A stretch of DNA of 64,000 nt, taken from NCBI RefSeq assembly GCF_026711005.1, contig NZ_JAPPVJ010000001.1, positions 1 through 64,000 on the forward strand, read 5' to 3'. The notes beneath the pieces are model-generated. The model saw only the letters and a list, made by a program, of their open reading frames with translations. It did no database searches and had not been told where the DNA came from. How positions within the stretch are numbered: position 1 is the first letter of the stretch; each line of letters opens with the position of its first letter. A program made the position numbers and the translations under genes. The DNA is from Sphingobacterium sp. UT-1RO-CII-1 (lineage in GTDB: Bacteria > Bacteroidota > Bacteroidia > Sphingobacteriales > Sphingobacteriaceae). Below, one piece after another: positions 9,835 through 18,736 of this stretch.

Positions 9835-10236
9835 CTATTCTATACCTAGACCTTCCAATACAGGAACAGGTTTTTTATTTTCATCTAAGGCAACAAATGT
9901 AAACATGCCCTGAATAGCCAACACTCTGCCCTCTTCATACATTTGCTCTAAATAAATCTGAACCTTCACTTTAAGACTAGTTCGTCCGACCGAATGCACT
10001 CTTGCTATCGCTTCTATAATCGATCCCGAAGGTATTGCTTTCTCAAAATCAATACGGTCTGTCGAAACAGTAACTAAAGGCTTTCTACAAAAACGTGTAC
10101 CTGCCATAAATGAAACTTCATCCATTATAGCCATAGCCTTACCACCAAACAAAGTATCGTGATGGTTTGTTAAAAATGGGAACACTGTAGTTGTTACTCT
10201 TGTTTCAGACTGCGCTATCTTCTCCTCTAATGTCAT
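9835..10236 (-). CDS. Acyl-CoA thioesterase (hotdog fold, YciA/Acot type)
   Basis: A single hotdog-domain protein of 133 residues that hydrolyses acyl-CoA to free acid and CoA. The helix-start motif NHHDTLFGGKAMAIMDEVSF carries the N, H and D positions conserved in YciA and mammalian acyl-CoA hydrolase domains. The later VHSVGRTSLKVKVQIY strand is also typical. It is cytosolic, with no signal peptide. It converges with the DUF779 gene, and a TAnnTTTG box lies about 18 bp upstream. Chain-length preference cannot be told. Confidence 0.88.
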   Translation of the reverse strand: MTLEEKIAQSETRVTTTVFPFLTNHHDTLFGGKAMAIMDEVSFMAGTRFCRKPLVTVSTDRIDFEKAIPSGSIIEAIARVHSVGRTSLKVKVQIYLEQMYEEGRVLAIQGMFTFVALDENKKPVPVLEGLGIE

Positions 10237-10253
10237 TTTTCAATATTTTGTCA

Positions 10254-10261
10254 CAAAGTTA
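10254..10261 (-). promoter_or_regulatory. Candidate -7 promoter box for the thioesterase gene
   Basis: The minus strand reads TAACTTTG, matching TAnnTTTG, 18 bp before the start codon. Confidence 0.4.
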
Positions 10262-10266
10262 AACTT

Positions 10267-12072
10267 TTACACCTGATCTACATCAATTCCTATCCCCTTC
10301 AATAACATAGATGCATTAAAGACAGTACATTCCCCATTTTTCAGTTTGTAGTCAAACAACATTTCTCCTTCTATCACCTGGATATCAAAATGATAATTTT
10401 GCACTTTACCCGGATTTTCCTTTTCTAAACTAGCTAATTGTAAATCGTGCGTTGCTAGCATTCCTTTGCCTTCATTTGACACAAGCTTTCTAATAATAGC
10501 TCTCGACCCCAAATACTTGTCTACAGAGTTAGTACCTCGCAACATTTCATCAATTAGAAAATAACTATGCTGATCTTTAGAAACAGTATCTAAAATAAAT
10601 TTCATACGATCCAGTTCTGCTTTAAATGTTGAGGTGCTCTCATTCAGAGAGTCTTTGATACGCATATAGGTAATTAAGTGATAAATCGGCAGCTTAAAAT
10701 CATCTGCACATACTACAGCACCAGCATAAGCCAAAACTGCATTAATGCCGAAGGTTCTTAAAAAAGTACTTTTTCCGGCCATATTCGAGCCCGTTATTAA
10801 AGCGATCAGGTGCTGGTCATTTGTGTAATCATTTACAACAGACTTCGTCTCTGCCAATAAAGGATGTCCAATACCTTTAGCTATTATCTTATCGGTCAGC
10901 GGATCATTTAAAATGACAGGCATTACCCATTGAGGGTGGTTGCGCTTTAAAGTTGCTAAAGAGTTCAATGCTTCCAGCTCGGCGATAACATCAAATGCCA
11001 ACAGTACTTTATCAGCATAGCTGTTTTTCCAACGAACCAGTTTGGTGACATATCTAAAATCCCATAACATTAAAATATTAAGCAATGCACCGACTAAAAT
11101 ATTGTTTCGGGTATCAAGTTTATCTATTAAATTAGCTAGTTCTTTCACTACTTTAGAAAGTGATTTATCAGCAATCGACAGTTGCTCTTGAAGAGCTTTA
11201 TTTTTTACCGACTTAAAGTTCTGCTGCTCAATAAGTAGTAATCCTTCTGCGTATCTTGCTAGAATACGTCCCACTCGATCTATCTTATTTGAAAATACAC
11301 CTACCTTTCCTGCTAGGGCTATTGTCCAACACAAGTGCAATACACCTATACCTACAACAATATTCCATATTGGAGAGATAAAGACAGAGAAGGCAACGGC
11401 TAACAATAATACGATAGGTGCAATAGGAACATACAAACGCATCAGTTTATTCCCGAACGTTAAAGAACTATCTTGAAGATAACGACTTAAAAAAGACTTC
11501 GCATCTATTTTTTCAGATAGATTAAAAATCATTGTTGATTGAAATTGTTGTCCCCACCCCAAATCATTTGCAATTTCTGTAACCGCTTCCTGCCGCTCTT
11601 CTATCTCTTTTTTAGAGACTCCTTCTTTAAGCCAATTTGCTAAAGTTTGAATGCCCAGCGAAGTTGCGCATCTATTGACTAAAGCAAACAGTGATTTCTC
11701 ACCAAAAATATCCAAATCGGAAACATAAGGGTGCCTTTCATCATCAAAAGACTCACCTACAGAATAAACGGTTTCCCGTCTTTCTTGTAGCATAATTTCG
11801 TTTTCATTAACTTGTAGAAAAGCCAACTTTGCATCCCGTTTAGCCTCCAACTGACTTTGCCTATTTATTAAAAAGGCAAATAAAAGCACAATAAAAAAAG
11901 TGATCCCCAATACCAACAAAATACTATTGGTTTGAAAACTGTAAAAAAGAGCGGCACCTCCTCCTAAAATAACCAACAGTCTTCCTAAACTATTCTGATT
12001 AATTAAACGGTTTAATCGTTGCACCTCTTGGCTCGAATCTTTTATACGTTCTTGATAATGTTGATATATCAT
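10267..12072 (-). CDS. MutS-related ATPase with membrane helices
   Basis: A 601-residue protein whose C-terminal third is a MutS ATPase. It has Walker A GSNMAGKS at 428-435, a following FLRTFGINAVLAYAGAVVCA helix, an STF-type signature near 480 and Walker B FLIDE at 505-509. The mismatch-binding and connector domains of MutS1 are absent. Instead there are four hydrophobic stretches at about 31-48, 50-68, 214-232 and 236-254, which suggests membrane attachment. Such MutS-like proteins are common in Bacteroidota and their role is unknown. They should not be called mutS. A hairpin lies just before its start and separates it from pcm. Confidence 0.85.
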   Translation of the reverse strand: MIYQHYQERIKDSSQEVQRLNRLINQNSLGRLLVILGGGAALFYSFQTNSILLVLGITFFIVLLFAFLINRQSQLEAKRDAKLAFLQVNENEIMLQERRETVYSVGESFDDERHPYVSDLDIFGEKSLFALVNRCATSLGIQTLANWLKEGVSKKEIEERQEAVTEIANDLGWGQQFQSTMIFNLSEKIDAKSFLSRYLQDSSLTFGNKLMRLYVPIAPIVLLLAVAFSVFISPIWNIVVGIGVLHLCWTIALAGKVGVFSNKIDRVGRILARYAEGLLLIEQQNFKSVKNKALQEQLSIADKSLSKVVKELANLIDKLDTRNNILVGALLNILMLWDFRYVTKLVRWKNSYADKVLLAFDVIAELEALNSLATLKRNHPQWVMPVILNDPLTDKIIAKGIGHPLLAETKSVVNDYTNDQHLIALITGSNMAGKSTFLRTFGINAVLAYAGAVVCADDFKLPIYHLITYMRIKDSLNESTSTFKAELDRMKFILDTVSKDQHSYFLIDEMLRGTNSVDKYLGSRAIIRKLVSNEGKGMLATHDLQLASLEKENPGKVQNYHFDIQVIEGEMLFDYKLKNGECTVFNASMLLKGIGIDVDQV

Positions 12073-12077
12073 GGTCT

Positions 12078-12110
12078 AAAAATAACAAAAGCTCGGCAGT
12101 AGCGAGCTTT
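12078..12110 (-). terminator. Intrinsic terminator of pcm
   Basis: AAAGCTCG and CGAGCTTT form an 8-bp stem with a 7-base loop at 12088-12110. On the minus strand it is followed by a U-rich tract. It sits between the pcm stop and the start of the MutS-like gene. Confidence 0.6.
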
Positions 12111-12134
12111 ATTTTGTATAATATTTTAATAATA

Positions 12135-12791
12135 CTACCAAGCTTGATCTCCCACTAAAGGAACAAACCTAAAAGTATCCAGTTCTATTCTTTCAAACTC
12201 ATTCTCACCCACACGTAAAATCGTAACCATTTTTTGCGATTCCTCATCTCCAACTGGGATGACCAATAGCCCTCCATATTTCAATTGCTTGAGCATAATT
12301 TCTGGAACAAATGGTGCTCCTGCTGTCACTATAATTTTATCATAAGGAGCATGTTCTGGGATTCCCTTAGAGCCGTCACCCAAAAAGAAATGTGGTTTAT
12401 AGCCCATATACGGTAAAACTTGAATAGTGCGGTGATAAAGATTTTCCTGTCGTTCTATCGTAAATACTTCAGCCCCCAACTCCATCAAGACACAGGTTTG
12501 ATATCCAGATCCTGTCCCGATTTCCAGCACTTTATCTCCTTTTTTCACATGTAGTAACTCCGACTGATAAGCAACTGTATACGGTTGCGAGATAGTCTGT
12601 CCATCACCGATAGGGAAAGCAATATCCCGATATGCTTGGTTCCAAAATGTTTCGTCGAAGAAAAAATGACGTGGCACTTTCCCAATAGCCTGCAACACTC
12701 TTTTATCTTCTATTCCTCGTCCTTCAAGATGCTTCACCAGCCGCTTGCGAGCCCCTTTTTCTCGGTAATTATCTACAAATTTATACGCCAT
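12135..12791 (-). CDS. pcm: Protein-L-isoaspartate O-methyltransferase
   Basis: A 218-residue SAM-dependent enzyme that methylates L-isoaspartyl residues to start repair of damaged proteins. The substrate segment PIGDGQTISQPYTVAYQ and the SAM-binding VLEIGTGSGYQTCVL (about residues 89-103) are both intact, as is the late VIPVGDEESQ strand. No signal peptide is seen, so it is cytosolic. The start at 12791 gives the usual family length. A TACTTTTG box lies only 8 bp upstream. Confidence 0.95.
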   Translation of the reverse strand: MAYKFVDNYREKGARKRLVKHLEGRGIEDKRVLQAIGKVPRHFFFDETFWNQAYRDIAFPIGDGQTISQPYTVAYQSELLHVKKGDKVLEIGTGSGYQTCVLMELGAEVFTIERQENLYHRTIQVLPYMGYKPHFFLGDGSKGIPEHAPYDKIIVTAGAPFVPEIMLKQLKYGGLLVIPVGDEESQKMVTILRVGENEFERIELDTFRFVPLVGDQAW

Positions 12792-13117
12792 TGTACCTCA
12801 AAAGTACCATTGTTAAATCATATTTATGACATCAAAAGGCAAATTGTTTAAGCTCAACCTGATATACTAATTATAATTTCACTATTTTGCCATGACATAT
12901 ATTTCATATGGATATAATTTCTCCGTAAGCGTGCAAACTCGGTTTAATTTTCAGTTGACATATAAAATATCCAAACTATATTATGCACAATTTTACTACT
13001 ATTTAGTAGGCATACTGCTTGACGGTCATTCGTGTTTGGGCAGTCTGTGCTAGATAGATATTTCACATATAAAACAAACAACACGATACAGATATTATCC
13101 TAAAAACCATAAACCAC
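12792..13117. other. Divergent pcm / DUF4886 intergenic region
   Basis: A 326-bp AT-rich gap. The minus-strand box at 12799-12806 belongs to pcm. On the plus strand TTGACA (12955-12960) is followed after 16 bp by TATATT (12977-12982). This looks like a promoter of the general bacterial type rather than the Bacteroidota type, and may be chance. Nothing else is seen. Confidence 0.4.
12799..12806 (-). promoter_or_regulatory. Candidate -7 promoter box for pcm
   Basis: The minus strand reads TACTTTTG, matching TAnnTTTG, 8 bp before the ATG. The transcript would have almost no leader. Confidence 0.3.
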
Positions 13118-13999
13118 ATGAATTTTTTTAAAAGAATAAAACCTTCAAAAAACAATCCTATAGTACTTTTTCTATTATTTACTCTACTAATTCCTTTATG
13201 GACAACAGCACAAGAGACAAAAGCAAAACCAATTAAAATTTTAGCAATCGGAAACAGTTTTTCGGAAGATGCGATCGAAAACTATTTATATGAATTAGCC
13301 AACTATGCTGGTGAAAGAACAATTATCGCCAACCTTTATATAGGTGGTGCTCCGCTCTCCTTACATCTTGAAAACAGCCAAAACAATAAAGCATCTTATA
13401 GTTACAGAAAAATAACAGTAGATGGAAAGAAAACTACGAGAGAAAAAACTAGTTTATATGATGCTCTTCATGATGAAGATTGGGATTACATTAGTTTTCA
13501 GCAAGCGAGTCCATTATCGGGAGATTATCCAAGTATCCATAAGAGTTTACCGGATTTAGTATCCTATGTAAAAAAACAAGTTTCGGAGCAGACGAATTTA
13601 CTGTACCATCAAACTTGGGCCTATCAGCAAAACTCTACACATACAGGTTTTCAGAACTACGAAAACAGTCAGAAAAAGATGTATCAAGCTATTGCAAAAG
13701 CTTCTCAAAAAACCTATAAACTAGGTTACTTTAAACATTTAATCCCTGCGGGCACAGCTATACAAAATGCCAGAACCAGCTCTATCGGCGATAACTTCAC
13801 AAGAGATGGTTACCATCTACAACTTTCATACGGCCGGTTCACAGCAGCCTGTACTTGGTTTGAAAAACTATTCAATACAGACGTCCGCAATAACACTTAC
13901 ATACCAGAAGATATTTCCCCTATAGAAGCAAAAATCGCAAAATCTGCAGCACATGCTGCAATTAAAAAACCTTACAAAGTATCTACACTAAAATTTTAA
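13118..13999 (+). CDS. DUF4886 domain protein, SGNH-hydrolase-like, exported
   Basis: A 293-residue protein with an N-terminal signal segment (hydrophobic residues about 13-31, then TAQETKA). The mature part opens with ILAIGNSFSEDA, a serine motif of the GDS/SGNH type. It ends with a DGYHLQLSYGR block that supplies the D and H of the triad. This is the DUF4886 arrangement, common in Bacteroidota. Relatives are presumed esterases or deacylases of polysaccharides, but the substrate is unknown. Its stop codon overlaps that of the convergent DUF4954 gene. Confidence 0.8.
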   Translation: MNFFKRIKPSKNNPIVLFLLFTLLIPLWTTAQETKAKPIKILAIGNSFSEDAIENYLYELANYAGERTIIANLYIGGAPLSLHLENSQNNKASYSYRKITVDGKKTTREKTSLYDALHDEDWDYISFQQASPLSGDYPSIHKSLPDLVSYVKKQVSEQTNLLYHQTWAYQQNSTHTGFQNYENSQKKMYQAIAKASQKTYKLGYFKHLIPAGTAIQNARTSSIGDNFTRDGYHLQLSYGRFTAACTWFEKLFNTDVRNNTYIPEDISPIEAKIAKSAAHAAIKKPYKVSTLKF

Positions 14000-16185
14000 C
14001 AACCCTTAATCTTGGCGAGAATACTAGCAGTCAAAAGCTCAAAGATTTCTAATCTTCTTTTTTCATCTTTAATAAAACTGTTGTTTTCCAAGTTTCCTAT
14101 AACTGCCTGCATCTCATTCGGGTTTTCGTAAACCATCTGCTTGAAAGGATTTTCATAATCTTTCAAGCGGGAGTTTACAATTTCTGAGAACATCCATCTT
14201 TTCGTCAGTACTGATTCTTTAATTATATTACCTATAAAATCTTTATCCCATTTATCGATAGTTCTATCCGTAATCTCCGCTAAAGATGCTAAAGCATGAT
14301 GCAGCTTGTCACCCGTATACTCTTTACTCCACTTCTTATAATACTCATGTGCTTCTGACCATGATTTCACCTTGCCTATCCGAATATCTTTTAACAATTC
14401 ATCTACTTTAAAAGTAGGAATTAATTGCCCTCCTACATTTTCAAATTCAGCTCTATTTCTTTTCACACCTTTTAGTTGCTGCTGAAACTCCATCCATGTA
14501 ACATCCTTTAAAAACGCTATAATTTGCTCAGCAGCATAAAACTTAATCATTCGCTCATAAACATCATAAGCTTTTTTTGGTTTCAAGACAACGACCTTAC
14601 GTTTCGAATATTCAACACCAGTAAGCATTAATTCATTTTCTTGAAGCCCTCTGTCTGCCTTCAACATTTCTTTCCCATAATTCTGTAACTCTTCCTTTTT
14701 GGCATCCACATCTTTACAACTGCGACCTGCGGCTTCTTCAAGCTCAGAACGAGCAGCAAACATTTCATTAATTGTATCAGGAGCTAATACCTCATACTCA
14801 ATCCGCTGATTTTTAAAGAGTCTCTTATCACGCTGCTCAAACTTTGAAACATTTCGAATTAAGGCATACATATTATACAAAAACCAATATGCCGGTATAA
14901 TAACCAGTTTATCGTTTGCAATATCATTACTTACCAAAGAAAAAGGTAAACGTATATCCATTTCGTGCATAAAGTTTCCTTTCACGATAAGAGTATAAGA
15001 AGCAAAGCGTGAATTATGCTTTAAACTAACACAAAGCCCTGGCCAAAAACCTCTACCTGCAACAATCTCACCGTCTGCAGCTCGAGAACTATGATTGGAA
15101 CCCACGGTAGCACCGGCAGCCATATTACTCTGCCCCTTTATTAAAGACGCACAAAGAAACGAATTATTATGATGTTGCTCATGAGCAGGAAAGATCAGAG
15201 AGTTCAAAACTTCACAACACGATATTGTCGAATTATCTCCTAAAAAAGAATTAATTAATCGAGCGCCGTACTTCAACTGCGAATTAGAAGACAGTACAAA
15301 CCGAACTGCTTTGACACCATAAAATATTCGACACCCATAACCTATAATCCCATTAACCAACTCACAGCCTTCTCCTATTTGCGTATGCATGGCACTAGAT
15401 GAATTGATAGTCAAGTTCTTTAACTTGTTAACACCCTTAATATAAGCATCAGTACCAATCTTGACATCTTTAATAATATGGGTGTTCTTAATCACACAAC
15501 GATCGCCTACCTCACTATAATATCCATGTCTTTTAGAAAACTGAGACTCCATCATTTCTACAAATCTTTCTTGCAGCAAGTTATCATGTCGATTTCTTGA
15601 CCACAAATAAACGTCACTCGCCTGCATGCCGTCAAATGGCAATACCGAACGTCCTCCATTTTCATTACAAAGTTCCAGTCTTATTCGTCTCTCCTCTACA
15701 TCCCCATCCTTCAATATACCATTACCAAATTTTGCACCACTATTGGTCTCCATTTCGTTAATGTTTACCAACATCACATCATTGCCAATGATGAAATGAG
15801 CTAAATAACGAACATTATGTATAGCAACTGTATTCCCCAAATCACAACTTACAACCGTACTATTATAAATTCCCGTAGGTAATTTCAAATCTCGGTAATC
15901 CAGAAATACGTTTTCCATATCACCTATACGGACAAATCCATAAAACTTTGTGTTTTGAATTTGTTCGGGTATGAATTTATCTGTTACTAAAATATCATCC
16001 CAACTGCTACTAGTGTTTTGATTATCCTTCAAGACAGAAATTTCAGAATCATTAAGTTTTCTGAATTGGCTTGTAGAGAAAAATCGCTTATTTCTCTGCG
16101 TATATTCATCATTATCTGACAAGTACTTAGTAGGGATAAAATTATAGCCCAATAACTCTATTCTTCCTTTTTTAATTACCGACAT
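13996..16185 (-). CDS. DUF4954 protein with left-handed beta-helix segment
   Basis: A 729-residue Bacteroidota/Spirochaete-type DUF4954 protein. The N-terminal half (about residues 75-400) is rich in imperfect hexapeptide-like repeats such as IGTDAYIKG, LGNTVAIHN and VGDRCVIKN. This is as in nucleotidyltransferase-linked left-handed beta-helices. It contains a conserved HNSRFASYTLIVKGNF stretch. The C-terminal part is helical and charged. No nucleotidyltransferase domain precedes it. It may act on sugar nucleotides, but I know of no function. It shares a palindromic TTAA stop region with the convergent DUF4886 gene. Confidence 0.8.
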   Translation of the reverse strand: MSVIKKGRIELLGYNFIPTKYLSDNDEYTQRNKRFFSTSQFRKLNDSEISVLKDNQNTSSSWDDILVTDKFIPEQIQNTKFYGFVRIGDMENVFLDYRDLKLPTGIYNSTVVSCDLGNTVAIHNVRYLAHFIIGNDVMLVNINEMETNSGAKFGNGILKDGDVEERRIRLELCNENGGRSVLPFDGMQASDVYLWSRNRHDNLLQERFVEMMESQFSKRHGYYSEVGDRCVIKNTHIIKDVKIGTDAYIKGVNKLKNLTINSSSAMHTQIGEGCELVNGIIGYGCRIFYGVKAVRFVLSSNSQLKYGARLINSFLGDNSTISCCEVLNSLIFPAHEQHHNNSFLCASLIKGQSNMAAGATVGSNHSSRAADGEIVAGRGFWPGLCVSLKHNSRFASYTLIVKGNFMHEMDIRLPFSLVSNDIANDKLVIIPAYWFLYNMYALIRNVSKFEQRDKRLFKNQRIEYEVLAPDTINEMFAARSELEEAAGRSCKDVDAKKEELQNYGKEMLKADRGLQENELMLTGVEYSKRKVVVLKPKKAYDVYERMIKFYAAEQIIAFLKDVTWMEFQQQLKGVKRNRAEFENVGGQLIPTFKVDELLKDIRIGKVKSWSEAHEYYKKWSKEYTGDKLHHALASLAEITDRTIDKWDKDFIGNIIKESVLTKRWMFSEIVNSRLKDYENPFKQMVYENPNEMQAVIGNLENNSFIKDEKRRLEIFELLTASILAKIKGC

Positions 16186-16293
16186 ATTAATATTATAATC
16201 GTTTTCTTTTTCAATACACTTGCTACAACACCTACTTTACTAAGAGGAATATAACTCTTGGCACCTAACTAATAAAATGTTAAAACAACAGGA

Positions 16294-16301
16294 CAAATAT
16301 A
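16294..16301 (-). promoter_or_regulatory. Candidate -7 promoter box for the DUF4954 gene
   Basis: The minus strand reads TATATTTG, a full TAnnTTTG match, 109 bp upstream of the start. The rest of the 217-bp gap up to the AcpH-like gene is AT-rich with nothing else definite. Confidence 0.4.
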
Positions 16302-16402
16302 AAAAAAAGACTTACGCAATCGATTGCTTAATTGCTTTTAATAAAAAAAAGAGAAAAACACTGCTAATAATTTAGAAAATACTGTGTGTACACTTAAAAG
16401 TA

Positions 16403-17077
16403 TTAATCCAGTTGGTTGTTAATGTCAATAAAGACACCTCGAAAGTCACTAAGATTATTATTCTTATATTCAGAGAGTAGTTCAGCTATATTTTTAACGT
16501 CATTTTCACGAATGTCAAAGCTCCATAAACGTTTACATATATTGAATAAAGCATATGGAATAACATTTATATCTGCGTAATCAAGAATATAGCGGGATGA
16601 TAAGAATCGATCGTAAAAAGAAAAAAAAGAACTTGTATCTGTAATCCCTAATGTATTTAGATAGCGATTAATTGTTGCACTGTTGACTTGTTCAAGCTGT
16701 TCATAAAGGCGAAGTGGATTTACCACATTGTCGTCAATCAATAAATGATCTAGAAGAAGTTCAACTGCAATATGAGCCATAAATGAAGGCCGTATAGGAT
16801 AGTTTGTTAATAAAGGAACTAACTCTTTCCTTAGCACATGACAATGTTTAAGAAAAAAATCCGATCCGTGAAAAACCTTATCCACCTGTACATGCCTATA
16901 CCATCCTTCCGAAATATGCATTGTCTTAAAATGAGCAAATAATATTTCTTCAAAACGTTGCGGATGAAAGTTGAAGCGCTTATCTACATTTTTTAGTAAG
17001 TCTGGCAATAATGCTCCCAATACACACTCCGCATGCGGAGAGTAACGCTCATAATAATAATGCGATAAAAAATTCAA
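16403..17077 (-). CDS. Acyl carrier protein phosphodiesterase-like protein (AcpH family), TTG start
   Basis: A 224-residue protein of the AcpH family. AcpH removes the 4-phosphopantetheine arm from acyl carrier protein and is related to the HD phosphohydrolases. The start MNFLSH matches the MNFLAH start I recall for E. coli AcpH, and the ALLPDLLK and HFKTMH segments correspond to the metal-binding N-terminal half. The start codon is TTG (17075-17077), with an AAGGG stretch just upstream. There is no in-frame ATG before this motif. Membership is clear but the enzymatic activity in this phylum is inferred. Confidence 0.75.
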   Translation of the reverse strand: MNFLSHYYYERYSPHAECVLGALLPDLLKNVDKRFNFHPQRFEEILFAHFKTMHISEGWYRHVQVDKVFHGSDFFLKHCHVLRKELVPLLTNYPIRPSFMAHIAVELLLDHLLIDDNVVNPLRLYEQLEQVNSATINRYLNTLGITDTSSFFSFYDRFLSSRYILDYADINVIPYALFNICKRLWSFDIRENDVKNIAELLSEYKNNNLSDFRGVFIDINNQLD

Positions 17078-17125
17078 ATCCCTTAAGTTCTCATTTTATT
17101 TACCGTAAGATACGTCTTATTCTCT

Positions 17126-17133
17126 TATATTTG
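17126..17133 (+). promoter_or_regulatory. Candidate -7 promoter box for tyrS
   Basis: TATATTTG matches TAnnTTTG, giving a leader of about 100 nt before tyrS. I see no T-box-like structure in the leader. Confidence 0.5.
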
Positions 17134-17241
17134 CAAGTTATTAAGCTGGAAAAATTGTTTTGCTGGTACATTTAGATCAAAAAACCACCTACTACAATCT
17201 ATCCAAACACAATCATTGAATAAAATCTTAGTTACAGAAAG

Positions 17242-18525
17242 ATGAGCTTTGTAGAAGAATTACGTTGGAGAGGCATGCTTCAGGATATTATGCCCGGTAC
17301 AGAAGAATTATTAGTTAAAGAAAAGATATCAGGATATATTGGCTTTGACCCTACTGGTGACTCTTTACATGTTGGTCACTTAACACAAATTATGACATTA
17401 ATCCACTTTCAAAATGCCGGTCATAAACCCGTAGCATTAGTTGGTGGTGCAACAGGAATGATTGGTGACCCTTCATTTAAATCAGCAGAACGCAACCTAT
17501 TAGATGAAGAAACTTTACAGCATAACGTCAGTTCATTAAAGAATCAGCTATCAAAATTTTTAAACTTTGGTGAAGGAGAGAGTGATGCTAAAATGGTAAA
17601 TAACTACGATTGGTTTAAAGAATTTAGTTTTTTAGATTTTATACGCGACGTCGGGAAGCTGATTACTGTAAACTACATGATGTCCAAAGACTCTGTAAAA
17701 TCACGCCTCGAAGGAGACAGTGGTCTATCTTTTACTGAATTCACATACCAGTTGATTCAAGGCTATGATTTTTACTACCTATGGAAAAACCACAATTGTA
17801 AAATCCAGATGGGCGGTTCTGACCAGTGGGGTAATATTGTTACAGGCAGTGAAATGATACGTAAAATTGATCAAGGTTCAGCTTTTGCCTTAACCACACA
17901 ACTGATCAAAAAAGCTGATGGACAAAAATTCGGGAAAACGGAATCCGGTGCTGTTTGGCTAGATGCCAGCAAAACATCCCCTTATAAATATTATCAATTT
18001 TGGTTAAATGCCACGGATGATGATGCTAAAAATTGGATTAAAATATTCACTTTAAAATCAAGAGATGAAATTGAAGCCATTATCGCTGAACATGATGAAG
18101 CTCCACATGCGAGAATCGTGCAAAAAGCTTTAGCAAAAGATATTACTATACGGACGCATTCGGAAAAAGATTACGAAACGGCCATAAAAACATCAGAATT
18201 TTTATTCGGAAATGGTTCTTTAGAGTTTCTCACAGACTTATCACGTGAGAATGTTTTGGAAGTCTTTGATGGAATTCCTCAGTTTGAAATTAACCGAGAT
18301 GAACTTTCTAAAGGGATTAATATTTTAGACTTATTAGCTGTCAACACACAAATATTTAGCTCGAAAGGAGAAGCTAAAAAGATGCTTCAAGGGGGTGGGG
18401 TTTCTATCAATAAAGAAAAACAACACAATATAGAGCAAGTAGTTAACACTACATCATTAATCAACAACAAATATTTAGTAGTCCAACGAGGTAAGAAAAA
18501 CTACTACCTTATTAGTATCAAGTAA
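17242..18525 (+). CDS. tyrS: Tyrosyl-tRNA synthetase
   Basis: A 427-residue class I aminoacyl-tRNA synthetase charging tRNA-Tyr. The HIGH-type motif is HVGHL in [13 protein letters not shown]. The [12 protein letters not shown] and GGSDQWGNI blocks bind tyrosine, and KFGKTESG is the KMSKS equivalent. A C-terminal S4-like RNA-binding domain (about 350-427) is present, as in the bacterial TyrS form. The length is normal. A 14-bp-stem terminator follows immediately. The cognate tRNA-Tyr lies in this window at 43008-43088. Confidence 0.97.
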   Translation: MSFVEELRWRGMLQDIMPGTEELLVKEKISGYIGFDPTGDSLHVGHLTQIMTLIHFQNAGHKPVALVGGATGMIGDPSFKSAERNLLDEETLQHNVSSLKNQLSKFLNFGEGESDAKMVNNYDWFKEFSFLDFIRDVGKLITVNYMMSKDSVKSRLEGDSGLSFTEFTYQLIQGYDFYYLWKNHNCKIQMGGSDQWGNIVTGSEMIRKIDQGSAFALTTQLIKKADGQKFGKTESGAVWLDASKTSPYKYYQFWLNATDDDAKNWIKIFTLKSRDEIEAIIAEHDEAPHARIVQKALAKDITIRTHSEKDYETAIKTSEFLFGNGSLEFLTDLSRENVLEVFDGIPQFEINRDELSKGINILDLLAVNTQIFSSKGEAKKMLQGGGVSINKEKQHNIEQVVNTTSLINNKYLVVQRGKKNYYLISIK

Positions 18526-18533
18526 AACTACGC

Positions 18534-18570
18534 AAACAGCAGTTAACTCACTTCGTTAACTGCTGTTTTC
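18534..18570 (+). terminator. Intrinsic terminator of tyrS
   Basis: AAACAGCAGTTAAC (18534-18547) pairs perfectly with GTTAACTGCTGTTT (18555-18568) around a 7-base loop. A short T-run follows. It lies 9 bp after the tyrS stop. Confidence 0.85.
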
Positions 18571-18703
18571 CCAATTAAATATTTTACACAGTTCGCATTT
18601 CAGCGACACTTCTTCTCAAATAAGTGCACTTTCTTATCGTAGTTTTACTCCTAAAGCACTAAAGGTCTATAGAAATCCTACAGATACAATGATGCATTTT
18701 TCT

Positions 18704-18711
18704 TATATTTG
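18704..18711 (+). promoter_or_regulatory. Candidate -7 promoter box for ftsK
   Basis: TATATTTG matches TAnnTTTG 26 bp before the ftsK ATG, downstream of the tyrS terminator. It would start the ftsK-lolA-lacI transcript. Confidence 0.5.
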
Positions 18712-18736
18712 TATTTAGCAGAATTATATATATTTC

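Noticed and set aside
18526-18736. Riboswitch or T-box near tyrS.
   Set aside because: The hairpin here lies after tyrS and is a simple terminator. The leader before tyrS shows no T-box features.
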